The position numbers were made by a program, and so were the translations under genes. This document shows positions 52,391-60,753 of a stretch of DNA of 64,000 nt, piece after piece. The first letter of the stretch is position 1; each line of letters starts with the position of its first letter. Source of the stretch: SLFH01 sp050486265 (GTDB lineage: Bacteria; Planctomycetota; Phycisphaerae; Phycisphaerales; UBA1924); the NCBI GenBank assembly GCA_050486265.1, contig JBJHCY010000016.1, forward strand, positions 7,814-71,813, written 5' to 3'. The notes below the pieces were generated by a model. It searched no databases and was not told the origin of the DNA. It was given only the letters and a program-made list of their open reading frames with translations.

Positions 52391-53533
52391 ATGATTCGGC
52401 CTCTGAGAAGCACCGGCGTGATCGCGCTCGTGGTGTGCGTTGTTCCCGCCCAGGCGGCGCCGTTGATCGCTGAGATCCCCGGGCTGCCCGGCAGTCATTT
52501 CAGCAACGCCGCGGCGGTGTCGGACAGCGGGCTTGTCGTCGCCGAGTCGATGACGATCGAGACCGGGACTGTTCCGTATTTCTGGGACGGCGGTTCGGCC
52601 CGCTACCTCGATGTGCCGGCGGTGCTTGCGCCGTTCGGTGCGATAGTCGCCGGAATCTCCGGTGACGGCCGGTCCATCGTTGGTATGGGATTCATCGATG
52701 GGCGCGTCGTCGGTGTTCGCTGGAACGAGTCTGGCGCCGCGGAAGTTGAGCCGATTTCACCGGCCGGCTACGCTCGGTTGGGGGTCATCAATCGTGACGG
52801 AACGGTCGCCGGCGGCGTGATCTCGGCGGACATGCGGCCAGAGAACGCTCGCGCATTGGTTTGGACCTCCGGCGGCGGTTACCAAACCGTTACGCCCGGT
52901 CCCGGCGAGCCGATCGTGTCGGGTTTCACGGGCGTGAGCGCCGACGGGTTGCGGTTCGTTGGTGTCTCGGAGGAAGCGATCGGGGAAGTCGGCCGCCCGG
53001 TCGCCTGGAGCGAGGCGGGCGGCGCGTCGTATCTCTCCACGCTCGCGCATGGTTCGGGCAGGGGCCGGGCGAACGGGATCTCGGCGGACGGAAGCGTCGT
53101 ATTCGGGTATCTGGAGGTCGATCCGTCGCTTGTGCCGGCCTACTGGGACGCGTCGGGCGAAGCTCACGAGATCAACCGGTGGGCGGATTACAACGGCGGC
53201 GAAGCGACCGCCGCGACCGAAGGCGGCGAGCTGATTTTCGGCAACTGGTGGCTCGGCCCGGATCCGGGTTCTTTCGACCGGCTGGCGTTCGTCTGGGACG
53301 CCGAGCACGGCGCCCGCCCGCTGGGCGAAGTGCTGGTGTCGGAGTACGGACTCGATCTGGAAGGCTGGACACTCGAAGTCGTGACAGGCGTGACACCCGA
53401 CGGGCGGACGATCATCGGTCGGGGAACGGCGCCGTCGGGCTTCACGCAGGGGTTTGTGGTGGTGATCCCTGCGCCCGGCGTGCTGCCGGGTGTGTTGCTG
53501 ATGGGGTTGGCGGGGTCGCGGCGTCGGCGGTGA
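52391..53533 (+). CDS. HAF-repeat PEP-CTERM-like protein 2
   Basis: A 380-residue paralogue of 49915-51066. Signal peptide MIRPLRSTGVIALVVCVVPA, repeats such as AVSDSGLVVAES, GISGDGRSIVGMG and GVTPDGRTIIGRG, the shared block LVSEYGLDLEGWTLEVVTGV, and the tail VIPAPGVLPGVLLMGLAGSR. AAAGGGA precedes the ATG. Its GC content and codon use match its neighbours. Confidence 0.87.
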   Translation: MIRPLRSTGVIALVVCVVPAQAAPLIAEIPGLPGSHFSNAAAVSDSGLVVAESMTIETGTVPYFWDGGSARYLDVPAVLAPFGAIVAGISGDGRSIVGMGFIDGRVVGVRWNESGAAEVEPISPAGYARLGVINRDGTVAGGVISADMRPENARALVWTSGGGYQTVTPGPGEPIVSGFTGVSADGLRFVGVSEEAIGEVGRPVAWSEAGGASYLSTLAHGSGRGRANGISADGSVVFGYLEVDPSLVPAYWDASGEAHEINRWADYNGGEATAATEGGELIFGNWWLGPDPGSFDRLAFVWDAEHGARPLGEVLVSEYGLDLEGWTLEVVTGVTPDGRTIIGRGTAPSGFTQGFVVVIPAPGVLPGVLLMGLAGSRRRR

Positions 53534-53652
53534 GTTTGCGGGGACGGCCCGCCGCCGCTTGTCGAGAGATTCGTTCTGGTTGCGTGTGGTCAGCGCGGGC
53601 TTCGACGAGTGGCTTGCGATCGATCGAGCTTACAGAAAGGGACGGAGTGAAA

Positions 53653-54810
53653 ATGGCGAGTGCCCGTGCTCTGATGGCTGCATTGATTCTGACTGCTTCC
53701 GGCGCTGCTGCGGCGCCGTCGTTCACACTCGTGCCGCCGATCCCCGGGAGCACACAGAGTTTCGTGAGCGGTGTGTCCGACGATGGTCGTATTGTCGGAG
53801 GGTACTCAAGCCCGAGATTCGGAGGCGATCCGTACAGATCGTTCCTGTGGGATGGAGCCGAACATCAGATATTGAATACACCCATGGACTTCTATCCGCT
53901 GGGCGCAATGCTCCGCGCCGTCTCTGGTGATGGTGCGTCAGCGGTGGGGTGGGGCCGGAATCAGAGGCTAGAAAGTTGGCGCGGAGTTCGTTGGCTCCAT
54001 GGCGGGGCCGGCCTCGGCCTCGCAGCGCCGCGCGGCGAGTCGACCTCCCTTGCTGCATTGAACTACGACGCGAGCGTCGCGGTGGGCAGCATCGGCGGCG
54101 GCGGCGGACAGCCGAGCACGAATCTTGTGGAGTGGCGTGAGGGAATGCCGCTGCAAGTGCTGGGGCATCCGCAAGGTGCAACAGGGTACTCGGCGTTTTA
54201 CGCCACAACCAACGCCGGCGACAGGCATATCGGTGTCTCAGAGATCGACGGACAACGCCGGCCCATCATCTGGGATGAGCTCGGTGGGTTCAGCGTGCTG
54301 CGGACGACGCTGAAAGGCTCCGGCTTGGGCATGGCGAGGGGTGTGGCCGCCAACGGCGGCACGATCGTCGGCCGACTCGAAGTCGATGGGCGATACCATC
54401 CGGCGTATTGGGATGAATCGCTCACGCCGCACCTGATCGATCTCCATCCCGACTACACCCACGGAGAAGCGATCGCAGTGTCTGACGATGGTTCGACCAT
54501 CGTCGGCGTCTGGGCCGACCGATTCAATCACCCCTCCCATGGGAACTCTTCGCTCGATCTCGCGTTCATCTGGGACGAGGTGAACGGGGCGCGACCGCTG
54601 CAGGATGTCTTGGTTCATGAGTACGGCCTCGACCTCGACGGCTGGCGCCTTCACGCAGCGGTGGACATCACCCCGGACGGGCAGACGATCGTCGGCATGG
54701 CGCGGATCGACTTCGGCCCGTTCATGGGTTTCAAGGTCGTCATCCCCGCCCCCGGTGTGCTGCCCGTGCTCCTGCTGGGCGGGCTGGCGGCCTGCCGCCG
54801 TCGGCGCTGA
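53653..54810 (+). CDS. HAF-repeat PEP-CTERM-like protein 3
   Basis: A 385-residue paralogue of the two preceding HAF proteins. Signal peptide MASARALMAALILTASGAAA, repeats such as GVSDDGRIVGGYSS, AVSGDGASAVGWG and AVSDDGSTIVGVW, the shared block EYGLDLDGWRLHAAVDITPD, and the tail VIPAPGVLPVLLLGGLAACR. GGAG lies 6 nt before ATG 53653; GTG 53647 is an alternative. Base composition is a little less GC-rich than its neighbours. Confidence 0.87.
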   Translation: MASARALMAALILTASGAAAAPSFTLVPPIPGSTQSFVSGVSDDGRIVGGYSSPRFGGDPYRSFLWDGAEHQILNTPMDFYPLGAMLRAVSGDGASAVGWGRNQRLESWRGVRWLHGGAGLGLAAPRGESTSLAALNYDASVAVGSIGGGGGQPSTNLVEWREGMPLQVLGHPQGATGYSAFYATTNAGDRHIGVSEIDGQRRPIIWDELGGFSVLRTTLKGSGLGMARGVAANGGTIVGRLEVDGRYHPAYWDESLTPHLIDLHPDYTHGEAIAVSDDGSTIVGVWADRFNHPSHGNSSLDLAFIWDEVNGARPLQDVLVHEYGLDLDGWRLHAAVDITPDGQTIVGMARIDFGPFMGFKVVIPAPGVLPVLLLGGLAACRRRR

Positions 54811-54937
54811 CCGCCGTGCGGTTGAGGATCGGTTCTGGGGCGGCTCAGCGGGAGCCGGAGCGTACAGCCGGGCGTCGCCGGGGTCAGAACGGGGCCGCCC
54901 CACACGCCCTCTCCGGGCATACCATCCGCCCGCGACC

Positions 54938-55010
54938 GCCGCCTTAGCTCAGTTGGTAGAGCAGCGGTTTTGTAAACCGCAGGTCGCCGGTTCGAGTCCG
55001 GCAGGCGGCT
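54938..55010 (+). tRNA. tRNA-Thr(UGU)
   Basis: A complete cloverleaf of 73 nt: acceptor GCCGCCT with AGGCGGC, D-stem GCTC/GAGC, anticodon stem GCGGT/ACCGC with loop TTTGTAA (anticodon TGT at 54971-54973), T-stem GCCGG/CCGGC with loop TTCGAGT, discriminator T. CCA is not encoded. The integrase remnant reads antisense into it. Confidence 0.97.
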
Positions 55011-56063
55011 TTCCTGCTCCGGGGTGCGTCGGGACGCACCGAGGCGCAAAAACCCTTTGAATCAAGCGGTTTCCGGCGATCCGGTTCATCGGCCGGGCCT
55101 TCGCCGACGATGCGTAGCTCTGCACCGTCAGGCGCCGAAGTGAGCTCAGAATGTTGAACATATGTTGCACCATCGGGGCGGGGGTTGGCGTCGTGGGTGC
55201 CCGTCGCCAGCGCCTCGGCAGCCTCGGCAGAGTCGGGGGCGGATTCGCCCGGCAGGGCGTCGAGGGCCGAGGCGGCGTCCGCCAGTCGCACATGCGAATA
55301 GGTGCTCATGGTCAGCCGGGGATCGGAGTGGCGGGCGAGTTCCTGTACCACCCGGAGAGGCGTGTTGGAGCGGGCGAGCATCGAGCAGAAGGAGTGTCGG
55401 AAGGCGTGGGCGTCCACGCGACGCCCCTCGGCGTCCTCATGGCGCAGGAAGTCCGAACGCTCGCGGGCCTCACGATCGGCGGGGGTGCCCGCCTCGGCGA
55501 TCCAGGCGGCGCGTGCGGCTTCGAGGTCTGCACGCACCACCGGGGCCATGTTGCTCGGCATCGACGGCCAGACGCGATCCCCGGGCTTCAGGGGTTCGAT
55601 CACGGGCTTCAGAAGCCGCGCCAGGTCCGGGCGGATGGGCTGCACGGCCTCGCGCCGGTTCTTGGCGTAGGCGGCCCGCACGGTCACCGTGGGCGGGGAG
55701 TCTGAAAGGCGGAAGTCTCGGGCGGTCAGGCTGGCCGTTTCGCTCACGCGGAAGCCAGTGCCGAGCATGAGGCGGTAGAGCAGGCCGCGATGCTCGATGC
55801 GGATGCGGCGTTCCCCGGTGCGCAGCTCCCCCTTGCGGCGGTACCGCTTGGGGAGAACAACCGTCGCCGGCGCGCCGTCGACATACGCCAAGAGCCAACG
55901 CACTTCATCGGGCGAGAGCGCGCGGCGCTGGAGCCTTCGGCCGTCACCTTTCGCCGGCGGCTTGATGTGCCGGAGGGGATCGCGGGCGAGCCGGTTGGTC
56001 GAGGCCAGCCACCGCGTGAACGCCCGCAGCATGGCCAGGCGGACGCGGATCGTCTTTGACGAA
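54944..56063 (-). pseudogene. Tyrosine recombinase/integrase, N-terminus removed by IS
   Basis: The catalytic domain is intact: Arg in GTGFRVSETASL, Lys in AYAKNRREAVQ, HAFRHSFCSML, ELARHSDPRL and the nucleophile Tyr in STYSHV. Only the end of the N-terminal core-binding domain remains (SSKTIRVRLAMLRAF reads in frame to the IS border); about 100 residues are missing. The C-terminus continues antisense through the tRNA (TGDLRFTKPLLYQLS, stop at 54944-54946), common for tRNA-Thr integrases. The longest ATG-started form is 54944-56032 (362 residues). Probably non-functional. Confidence 0.85.
54986..55010 (+). other. Candidate attachment site (attL) in the tRNA 3' end
   Basis: The T-arm and acceptor 3' half of tRNA-Thr is the usual crossover for tyrosine integrases, and a tyrosine integrase remnant abuts it. 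No second copy is seen up to 64000, so the other end of the island is outside the window or lost. Confidence 0.4.
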
Positions 56064-56884
56064 GGTAATCCCTAGCCAATCTGGACCAGATCTGCGAGGA
56101 TCTGGCGATGGCCAAGTGCCCAAAGTGCCTGTTTTCCAGGGCGTATCGGCTCGGTGACGGGCGGCTTCGGTGCCGGAAGTGTCGGCACCGATTCAGGACC
56201 GTCTCCGCGTGGGGCGCCAGCAGGCTCCCCGCCCGCGTCAAGAACCAGCTCCTCGAACGCTTCGTCCTGGGTGTCCCGGTCTACAGGCAACGCCACAGAC
56301 CGCTGGCCAGCGCGCCGGCGGTCGAGCGGTTCTACCGCCTGGCCCGCGCGTGTATGGCCTACGAAGAGGGACTCAGGGAACCGTTCGGGGGCGAGATCGA
56401 GTGCGACGAGACCACCTTCGGCGGGGCCCGCAAGGGCAAACGCGGCTGGGGCGCCGCCGGCAAGGCCATCGTCTTCGGACTCATCAAACGCAACGGCATC
56501 GGCGATCGACCAACGCAGCAAAGCCGCTGTTTTGCAGCAGATCCAGGCGCACACACGAGAGGGCTCCCTGTACTACACCGACGAGTGGCAGGCGTACGCT
56601 ACGCTTCGAACGAGGGGCGAGCATGTGCTGATCCGCAAGTCCAAGGGTCGGCCGGCGGGGCGCGAGCACATCAACGGCATCGAAGGGTTCTGGAGCTACG
56701 CCAAGAACTGGCTGTACCCCTACCGGGGCGTGCCGACGCGGTACTTCCACCTGTACCTGGCCGAAGTCTGCTACCGGTACAATCACCGTGACGAGGATGT
56801 GGTCCCGCTCCTGCGAGCACTCATGAAACGCGTCGACCGACAAGACGCACAGACAATCTTGGTCCAGAACCGTTAGGAATTACC
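56064..56884 (+). mobile_element. IS1595-family insertion sequence
   Basis: An 821-bp element. The left end begins GGTAATCCCTAGCCAATCTG and the right end, read inward, GGTAATTCCTAACGGTTCTG; both continue GACCA. One side abuts the integrase remnant and the other the first CRISPR repeat. The flanking 8-mers (TTGACGAA and AAGTGTTT) do not match, so no target duplication is visible. Transposase is frameshifted. Confidence 0.88.
56108..56876 (+). pseudogene. Frameshifted IS1595-type transposase
   Basis: The first frame (56108 to about 56505) has the zinc ribbon CPKC and CRKC, then EIECDETTFGGARKGKRGWG (first catalytic Asp). The second frame (from about 56495 to 56876) carries YYTDEWQAY (second Asp) and HINGIEGFWSYAKNWL, and ends with KRVDRQDAQTILVQNR. 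The frames do not join in a normal way near 56500; about 8-10 nt seem missing there. Not expected to be active. Confidence 0.85.
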
Positions 56885-56888
56885 AAGT

Positions 56889-57577
56889 GTTTCAATCCGC
56901 GCCCCCGGAGGGGGCGACGCTTCGATGTACGCCCTGGTCCGCTCCGCACCGGCGTTTCAATCCGCGCCCCCGTGAGGGGGCGACGGCGACAACCTCCGCC
57001 GTCGTGTCGCGCAGGCTCCAGTTTCAATCCGCGCCCCCGTGAGGGGGCGACTCGGCCTTGATCTGGCCCAGCTTGTAGCCGACAGGTTTCAATCCGCGCC
57101 CCCGTGAGGGGGCGACATGGCTCGCTGCTGACGATCCGTGCTGTCCTCGAGTTTCAATCCGCGCCCCCGTGAGGGGGCGACCGCCGTCACCTGCCGGTCG
57201 TAGCTCCACTCGTAGCGGTTTCAATCCGCGCCCCCGTGAGGGGGCGACCGATCCCAATCAAGGTCGTCGTATTTCAGGTTAGGTTTCAATCCGCGCCCCC
57301 GTGAGGGGGCGACTCCTTGCACTCGCGGGCTCTTGTTTTACCTGCCTCGTTTCAATCCGCGCCCCCGTGAGGGGGCGACGGGAGGGGTGGCGGAGGCTCG
57401 TTGGGAATCGTGGGTTTCAATCCGCGCCCCCGTGAGGGGGCGACGCGGCGCGGTTGTTTTCGTCGTCGAACCACGGGATGTTTCAATCCGCGCCCCCGTG
57501 AGGGGGCGACTTCAGGTACGCGTTCAAAGACTTCGTCGACGACGACGTTTCAATCCGCGCCCCCGTGAGGGGGCGAC
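56889..57577 (-). CRISPR. Type I-C CRISPR array, 11 repeats, 10 spacers
   Basis: Ten 31-nt repeats are identical; on the minus strand they read GTCGCCCCCTCACGG then GGGCGCGGATTGAAAC. Repeat starts on the plus strand are 56954, 57021, 57086, 57151, 57218, 57283, 57349, 57414, 57480 and 57547; the eleventh (56889-56918) is 30 nt with a 1-nt deletion and lies at the leader-distal end. Spacers are 34-36 nt. The ATTGAAAC tail fits type I-C, and transcription from the minus strand places the leader next to cas2. Confidence 0.97.
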
Positions 57578-57768
57578 GCCGCCATTGTAAGCCGTTGCGG
57601 CTGAGGGGGGTACGCGCCGTTTTCCGCGAACCGATGGGCTTTGTAGCTCTCGGATTCGCCTCCTGGCGGGTGAGTTGGCGCGAAATGTCGCTTTTTCAAG
57701 AGGCTTGCGCCGTTTCGCGAACCTCCTCCGTCGGGCGGCTTGCTTGGGGTTCGCGGGAGGAGAGCAGC
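57578..57768 (-). promoter_or_regulatory. CRISPR leader
   Basis: The 191 nt between cas2 and the first repeat. A TACAAT on the minus strand at 57589-57584 lies 6 nt before the first repeat, so transcription may begin at that repeat. Two related direct repeats, GCGCCGTTTTCCGCGAACC (57614-57632) and GCGCCGTTTCGCGAACC (57707-57723), may be protein-binding sites for spacer capture. Confidence 0.6.
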
Positions 57769-58059
57769 CTACACGATCAGGGGGGCGTCGGGGTCTGTCG
57801 AGCGGTCGACGCCCACATGCTCGACGCGTCGGCTCCACTCCTTGCCGAGAAGGTAGAACCGGAGGCTGTCGCGTTCGGTGTCGATGATCTCCGTCAGCTC
57901 CGCCTTGAGCGAGGCGTACTGGGCCGGTGTCAGCTTGCACTCGAAGACCGAGTTCTGGACGCGCTGGCCCCAGTTCTGGCAGAGCCTCGCGACGCGACGC
58001 AGGCGGCGTTGGCCTTCGGCGTCGATTGTGCTGACATCGTATGTCACGAGCACATGCAC
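57769..58059 (-). CDS. cas2: CRISPR-associated endonuclease Cas2
   Basis: A 96-residue dimer-forming protein that joins Cas1 in spacer integration. It begins VHVLVTYDVSTIDAEGQRRL with the conserved Asp after the first strand, then LCQNWGQRVQNSVFECKLTP and a C-terminal DRSTDPDAPLIV. GTG 58059 lies 2 nt after cas1. Type I-C form. Confidence 0.94.
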   Translation of the reverse strand: MHVLVTYDVSTIDAEGQRRLRRVARLCQNWGQRVQNSVFECKLTPAQYASLKAELTEIIDTERDSLRFYLLGKEWSRRVEHVGVDRSTDPDAPLIV

Positions 58060-58061
58060 GG

Positions 58062-59096
58062 CTACTTCCAGATGAACGCGGGGTAGGTGTCCAGCTCGCA
58101 GCGGATGACGCGGCTGAGCAGCCTTGCTTGGATGTGCACCACCAAGCCCAGCGTCGTTTTTTCCTGGAGGTAGGGATGGGTGATTTCTTCTTGCTTTCGC
58201 TTCTGGTACGCGATGACCACGGCCCGGCGGGTTTCGTCGGACATGCGGACCGGTCCGGACTCGAGCACCTCGAAGCCCGATGCACCGATCTGGCGTCGGT
58301 TGATCAGCGAGAGCGCAAGGCGGTCGCAGAGCATGCTCCGCAGTTCTTCCATCAGATCCAGCGCCAGCGACGGGCGCCCGGGCCGGTCGCGGTGCAGGAA
58401 GCCGACGGCGGGGTCGAGCCCCGCGGCCTCGCAGGCGGATCGGGCGTCGTGCGCGAGCATCGCGTAGAGGAAACTCAGCAGAGCGTTGAACCGGTCGAGC
58501 GGGGGGCGGCGTGTCCGTCCGGTCATCAGGAAGTCGGCCCGGTCCGGTTCGGGGAGCGTCACCAGGTGGTCGAGGACCTTGAAGTAGTCGGCCGCGGCTT
58601 CTCCCTCGATCCCGCGGAGTTCGTCGAGGTCCTTCGCTCTCATCGTGCCCCTCGCGGCGTGCGCCAAGCGTGCGGTGCAGGACGCGAGGGCGTCGTCCGG
58701 GTCGCCGTGATCGCGTCCTGCGCGGAGCAGTGTGGTGCGAGCGTTGGCGATCTTGGCCGCCACCATGGGCGCGGCGATGGCCAGCGAGCGGTCGTCGTCG
58801 TCGGAGGTGCGGTACTGGTCGCGCCTGAGCAGCACATTGCCCGGCGTAAAGCCGCTGACCTTGGCCAGCAGGCGTCCTGATCGGTTGCAGAACGAGACCG
58901 ATACGCCCTGCTCGGCGCACAGCGAGAGCGCCGGTGTCGAGGCGTTGACCCGCCCGAAGCAGACGACACCTCCGATGGTGTGCACCGGGACCCGGAGGCG
59001 TACCTCGCCGTCGATGCGGACCGTGAGATTCAGACCGTCTTTGGCGAGATACGCGTCCTCGGTCTGCACGAAGAGCGTGTTGAGGTGCTGTTTCAT
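58062..59096 (-). CDS. cas1: CRISPR-associated endonuclease Cas1 (type I-C)
   Basis: A 344-residue integrase. The N-terminal beta-domain has MKQHLNTLFVQTEDAYLAKD. The C-terminal helical domain carries metal ligands expected in EGEAAADYF, VGFLHRDRPGRPSLALDLME and the closing Asp/Glu stretch. Start overlaps the cas4 stop by 4 nt (ATGA). Intact. Confidence 0.95.
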   Translation of the reverse strand: MKQHLNTLFVQTEDAYLAKDGLNLTVRIDGEVRLRVPVHTIGGVVCFGRVNASTPALSLCAEQGVSVSFCNRSGRLLAKVSGFTPGNVLLRRDQYRTSDDDDRSLAIAAPMVAAKIANARTTLLRAGRDHGDPDDALASCTARLAHAARGTMRAKDLDELRGIEGEAAADYFKVLDHLVTLPEPDRADFLMTGRTRRPPLDRFNALLSFLYAMLAHDARSACEAAGLDPAVGFLHRDRPGRPSLALDLMEELRSMLCDRLALSLINRRQIGASGFEVLESGPVRMSDETRRAVVIAYQKRKQEEITHPYLQEKTTLGLVVHIQARLLSRVIRCELDTYPAFIWK

Positions 59097-59779
59097 CCGG
59101 GGCTGTCCTCCGCAAGGGCAGTGAGCGACGCTTCGATCGATCTGGACAGATACAGGCGCGGATCGCGGGAGGGGCCGGTCCCCTTGGGCATGCAGAGGTT
59201 GAGCAATGAGCAGTTCTTGCACTTGGCGGCGTACCGCGCCCGCGGGGTGGTGTTCGAGCGGATGAGGCGGCGCACGCCGTCGATCGCATCGAGCGTCGTC
59301 TTGCGCAGGGATCCATCGAAGGCCACGCGCTCCCTCCTCCGCACCGCGTTGTAGAAGAGTTCGCCTTCGGGGATGTCACGCCCGGTCATCTCTTCCAGGC
59401 AGATGGCCTGCGCGCAGAGCTGGACCCGATCGGCGTCGATTCGCTTCGGTTTGCCCCGCTTGTGCTCGACGGGGCGGGGCGGGCGTGATTCCCGGCCTTC
59501 GTCGTCGAGGGGGAACTCGACACAGTCCGCTTTGCCGATCAGGCCGAGGCCCCGGTGTAGAAGCGGGAGTGCCCGCTCAGTGCGGATTCTTTCGGCTCCG
59601 GCGGCGGGCACGCCCCGGGTCCGATGCCCGGGGGTGTCCGCACGCCGGTGCAGCAACGCTCCCTCGACGGTTAGGCGGTTCTCCTCCCAGAGGCCGTCGA
59701 CATGGATCAGCGCGCACTGCCTCGGGCAGAACAGGTAGTGCTGCAAGGCCGAGAGCGGGATGAGGTCGTGCTCGTCCAT
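59093..59779 (-). CDS. cas4: CRISPR-associated exonuclease Cas4
   Basis: A 228-residue RecB-type nuclease that trims pre-spacers and selects PAMs. The first Cys is in LFCPRQCALIH; nuclease residues lie in LIGKADCVEF and VEHKRGK; QLCAQAICLEEMTG is the Q motif; CKNCSLLNLC closes the iron-sulfur cluster. Overlaps cas1 by 4 nt. Confidence 0.94.
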   Translation of the reverse strand: MDEHDLIPLSALQHYLFCPRQCALIHVDGLWEENRLTVEGALLHRRADTPGHRTRGVPAAGAERIRTERALPLLHRGLGLIGKADCVEFPLDDEGRESRPPRPVEHKRGKPKRIDADRVQLCAQAICLEEMTGRDIPEGELFYNAVRRRERVAFDGSLRKTTLDAIDGVRRLIRSNTTPRARYAAKCKNCSLLNLCMPKGTGPSRDPRLYLSRSIEASLTALAEDSPG

Positions 59780-59797
59780 CGGGGCACGCGGATCGGG

Positions 59798-60715
59798 TCA
59801 GACCCAGCGTTCGACACTCACCCCCTCCGGCAGTTCCGAGAGCTGCTCGACGAACCGGAAGTCGTCTGCGGAGCGTGCCGGGCGGGCGCCCGAGACGACC
59901 TCTTCGACGGGTTCGGCCTTGACGCGGCTGAAGAGCTGGTCGGCGCGGGCGTTGCCGAGCTTGTGTTCGTGCTTGAAGGCGTAGCAACGCACGGGGGTCA
60001 TGATGCCACGCGACGCGGAGCGGTCGTGGTCGAACATCTGTGAGAGCGCATCCTTCAGCAGGGCCAGGTCGTCCTCGCTGAAGCCGGTGCCGTGGCGGTC
60101 CGGGTCGGCGAGGCTGGGGCTGATGTAGATGCAGCCGCGGTAGAGGCCGTAGGGGATGGTGAACTTGCGTCCCATGGTCCTGTTGTCGCCCTGCTGCTTC
60201 TCGGCCTCCGCGGCCGTGGTGACAGCGCAGCGTGTGACCGCGTGCTCGAGTGTGATGATCGGTGTGACGCTCCGCGACATGGTGACCTGGACGGGGCCCC
60301 GGACCTGCCCGCAATTGACTTCCGTGCTCATGACGGCGCCGAAGGTTCGGATATCGAAGAAGTTGCGGCACATCCACCCGGTCAGCTCCCGTGCTTTGGC
60401 CTCGTCCTTGGGCATCTTACGCTTCTCGGACTTGAGGTCGAAGGCCTCGTACGCGCGGCAGTGCTGGCTGTTGAGCACGGCGCGCTCTTTGACATAGATC
60501 TCGTAAGGCGGTTCCTCCCCGTGCCGCAGGCCGACATAGTTGCGGATCTTTCGCTTCAGGCAAACATCGGAGACGAGCCCGTGCCCGGTCTCGGGGTCGA
60601 TGCGGGGCAGGTTTCCGGCGTCGGGGTCGCCGTTGGGGTTGCCGTCGGTGACATCGAAAAAGAACAGGATGTCGTAGCGGTTGGTGATCGCCGGTGATGC
60701 GGTCGCGGTGGTCAT
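59798..60715 (-). CDS. cas7: CRISPR-associated protein Cas7 (Csd2, type I-C)
   Basis: A 305-residue backbone subunit of the type I-C effector; several copies coat the crRNA spacer. It begins MTTATASPAITNRYDILFFF, then DVTDGNPNGDPDAGNLPRID, the family hallmark, and has GPVQVTMSRSVTPI and FKHEHKLGNARADQLFSRV. Start 60715 is typical of Csd2. A second ATG at 60757 overlaps the cas8c stop (ATGA) and could add 14 residues by coupling. Confidence 0.94.
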   Translation of the reverse strand: MTTATASPAITNRYDILFFFDVTDGNPNGDPDAGNLPRIDPETGHGLVSDVCLKRKIRNYVGLRHGEEPPYEIYVKERAVLNSQHCRAYEAFDLKSEKRKMPKDEAKARELTGWMCRNFFDIRTFGAVMSTEVNCGQVRGPVQVTMSRSVTPIITLEHAVTRCAVTTAAEAEKQQGDNRTMGRKFTIPYGLYRGCIYISPSLADPDRHGTGFSEDDLALLKDALSQMFDHDRSASRGIMTPVRCYAFKHEHKLGNARADQLFSRVKAEPVEEVVSGARPARSADDFRFVEQLSELPEGVSVERWV

Positions 60716-60753
60716 TGCTGATGATCCTTTCGGTGCTTGCGTGTGCTGGGTGT

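Noticed and set aside
54949..55293. Separate 114-codon minus-strand gene ending TCGLQNRCSTN
   Set aside because: It is another frame of the integrase tail running over tRNA-Thr; such tails are a common mis-annotation.
57024..57590. Short frames inside the CRISPR array (for example 57024-57257 and 57333-57590)
   Set aside because: Their repeated RGRGLKP or NPRPREGAT blocks are translations of the CRISPR repeat, not proteins.
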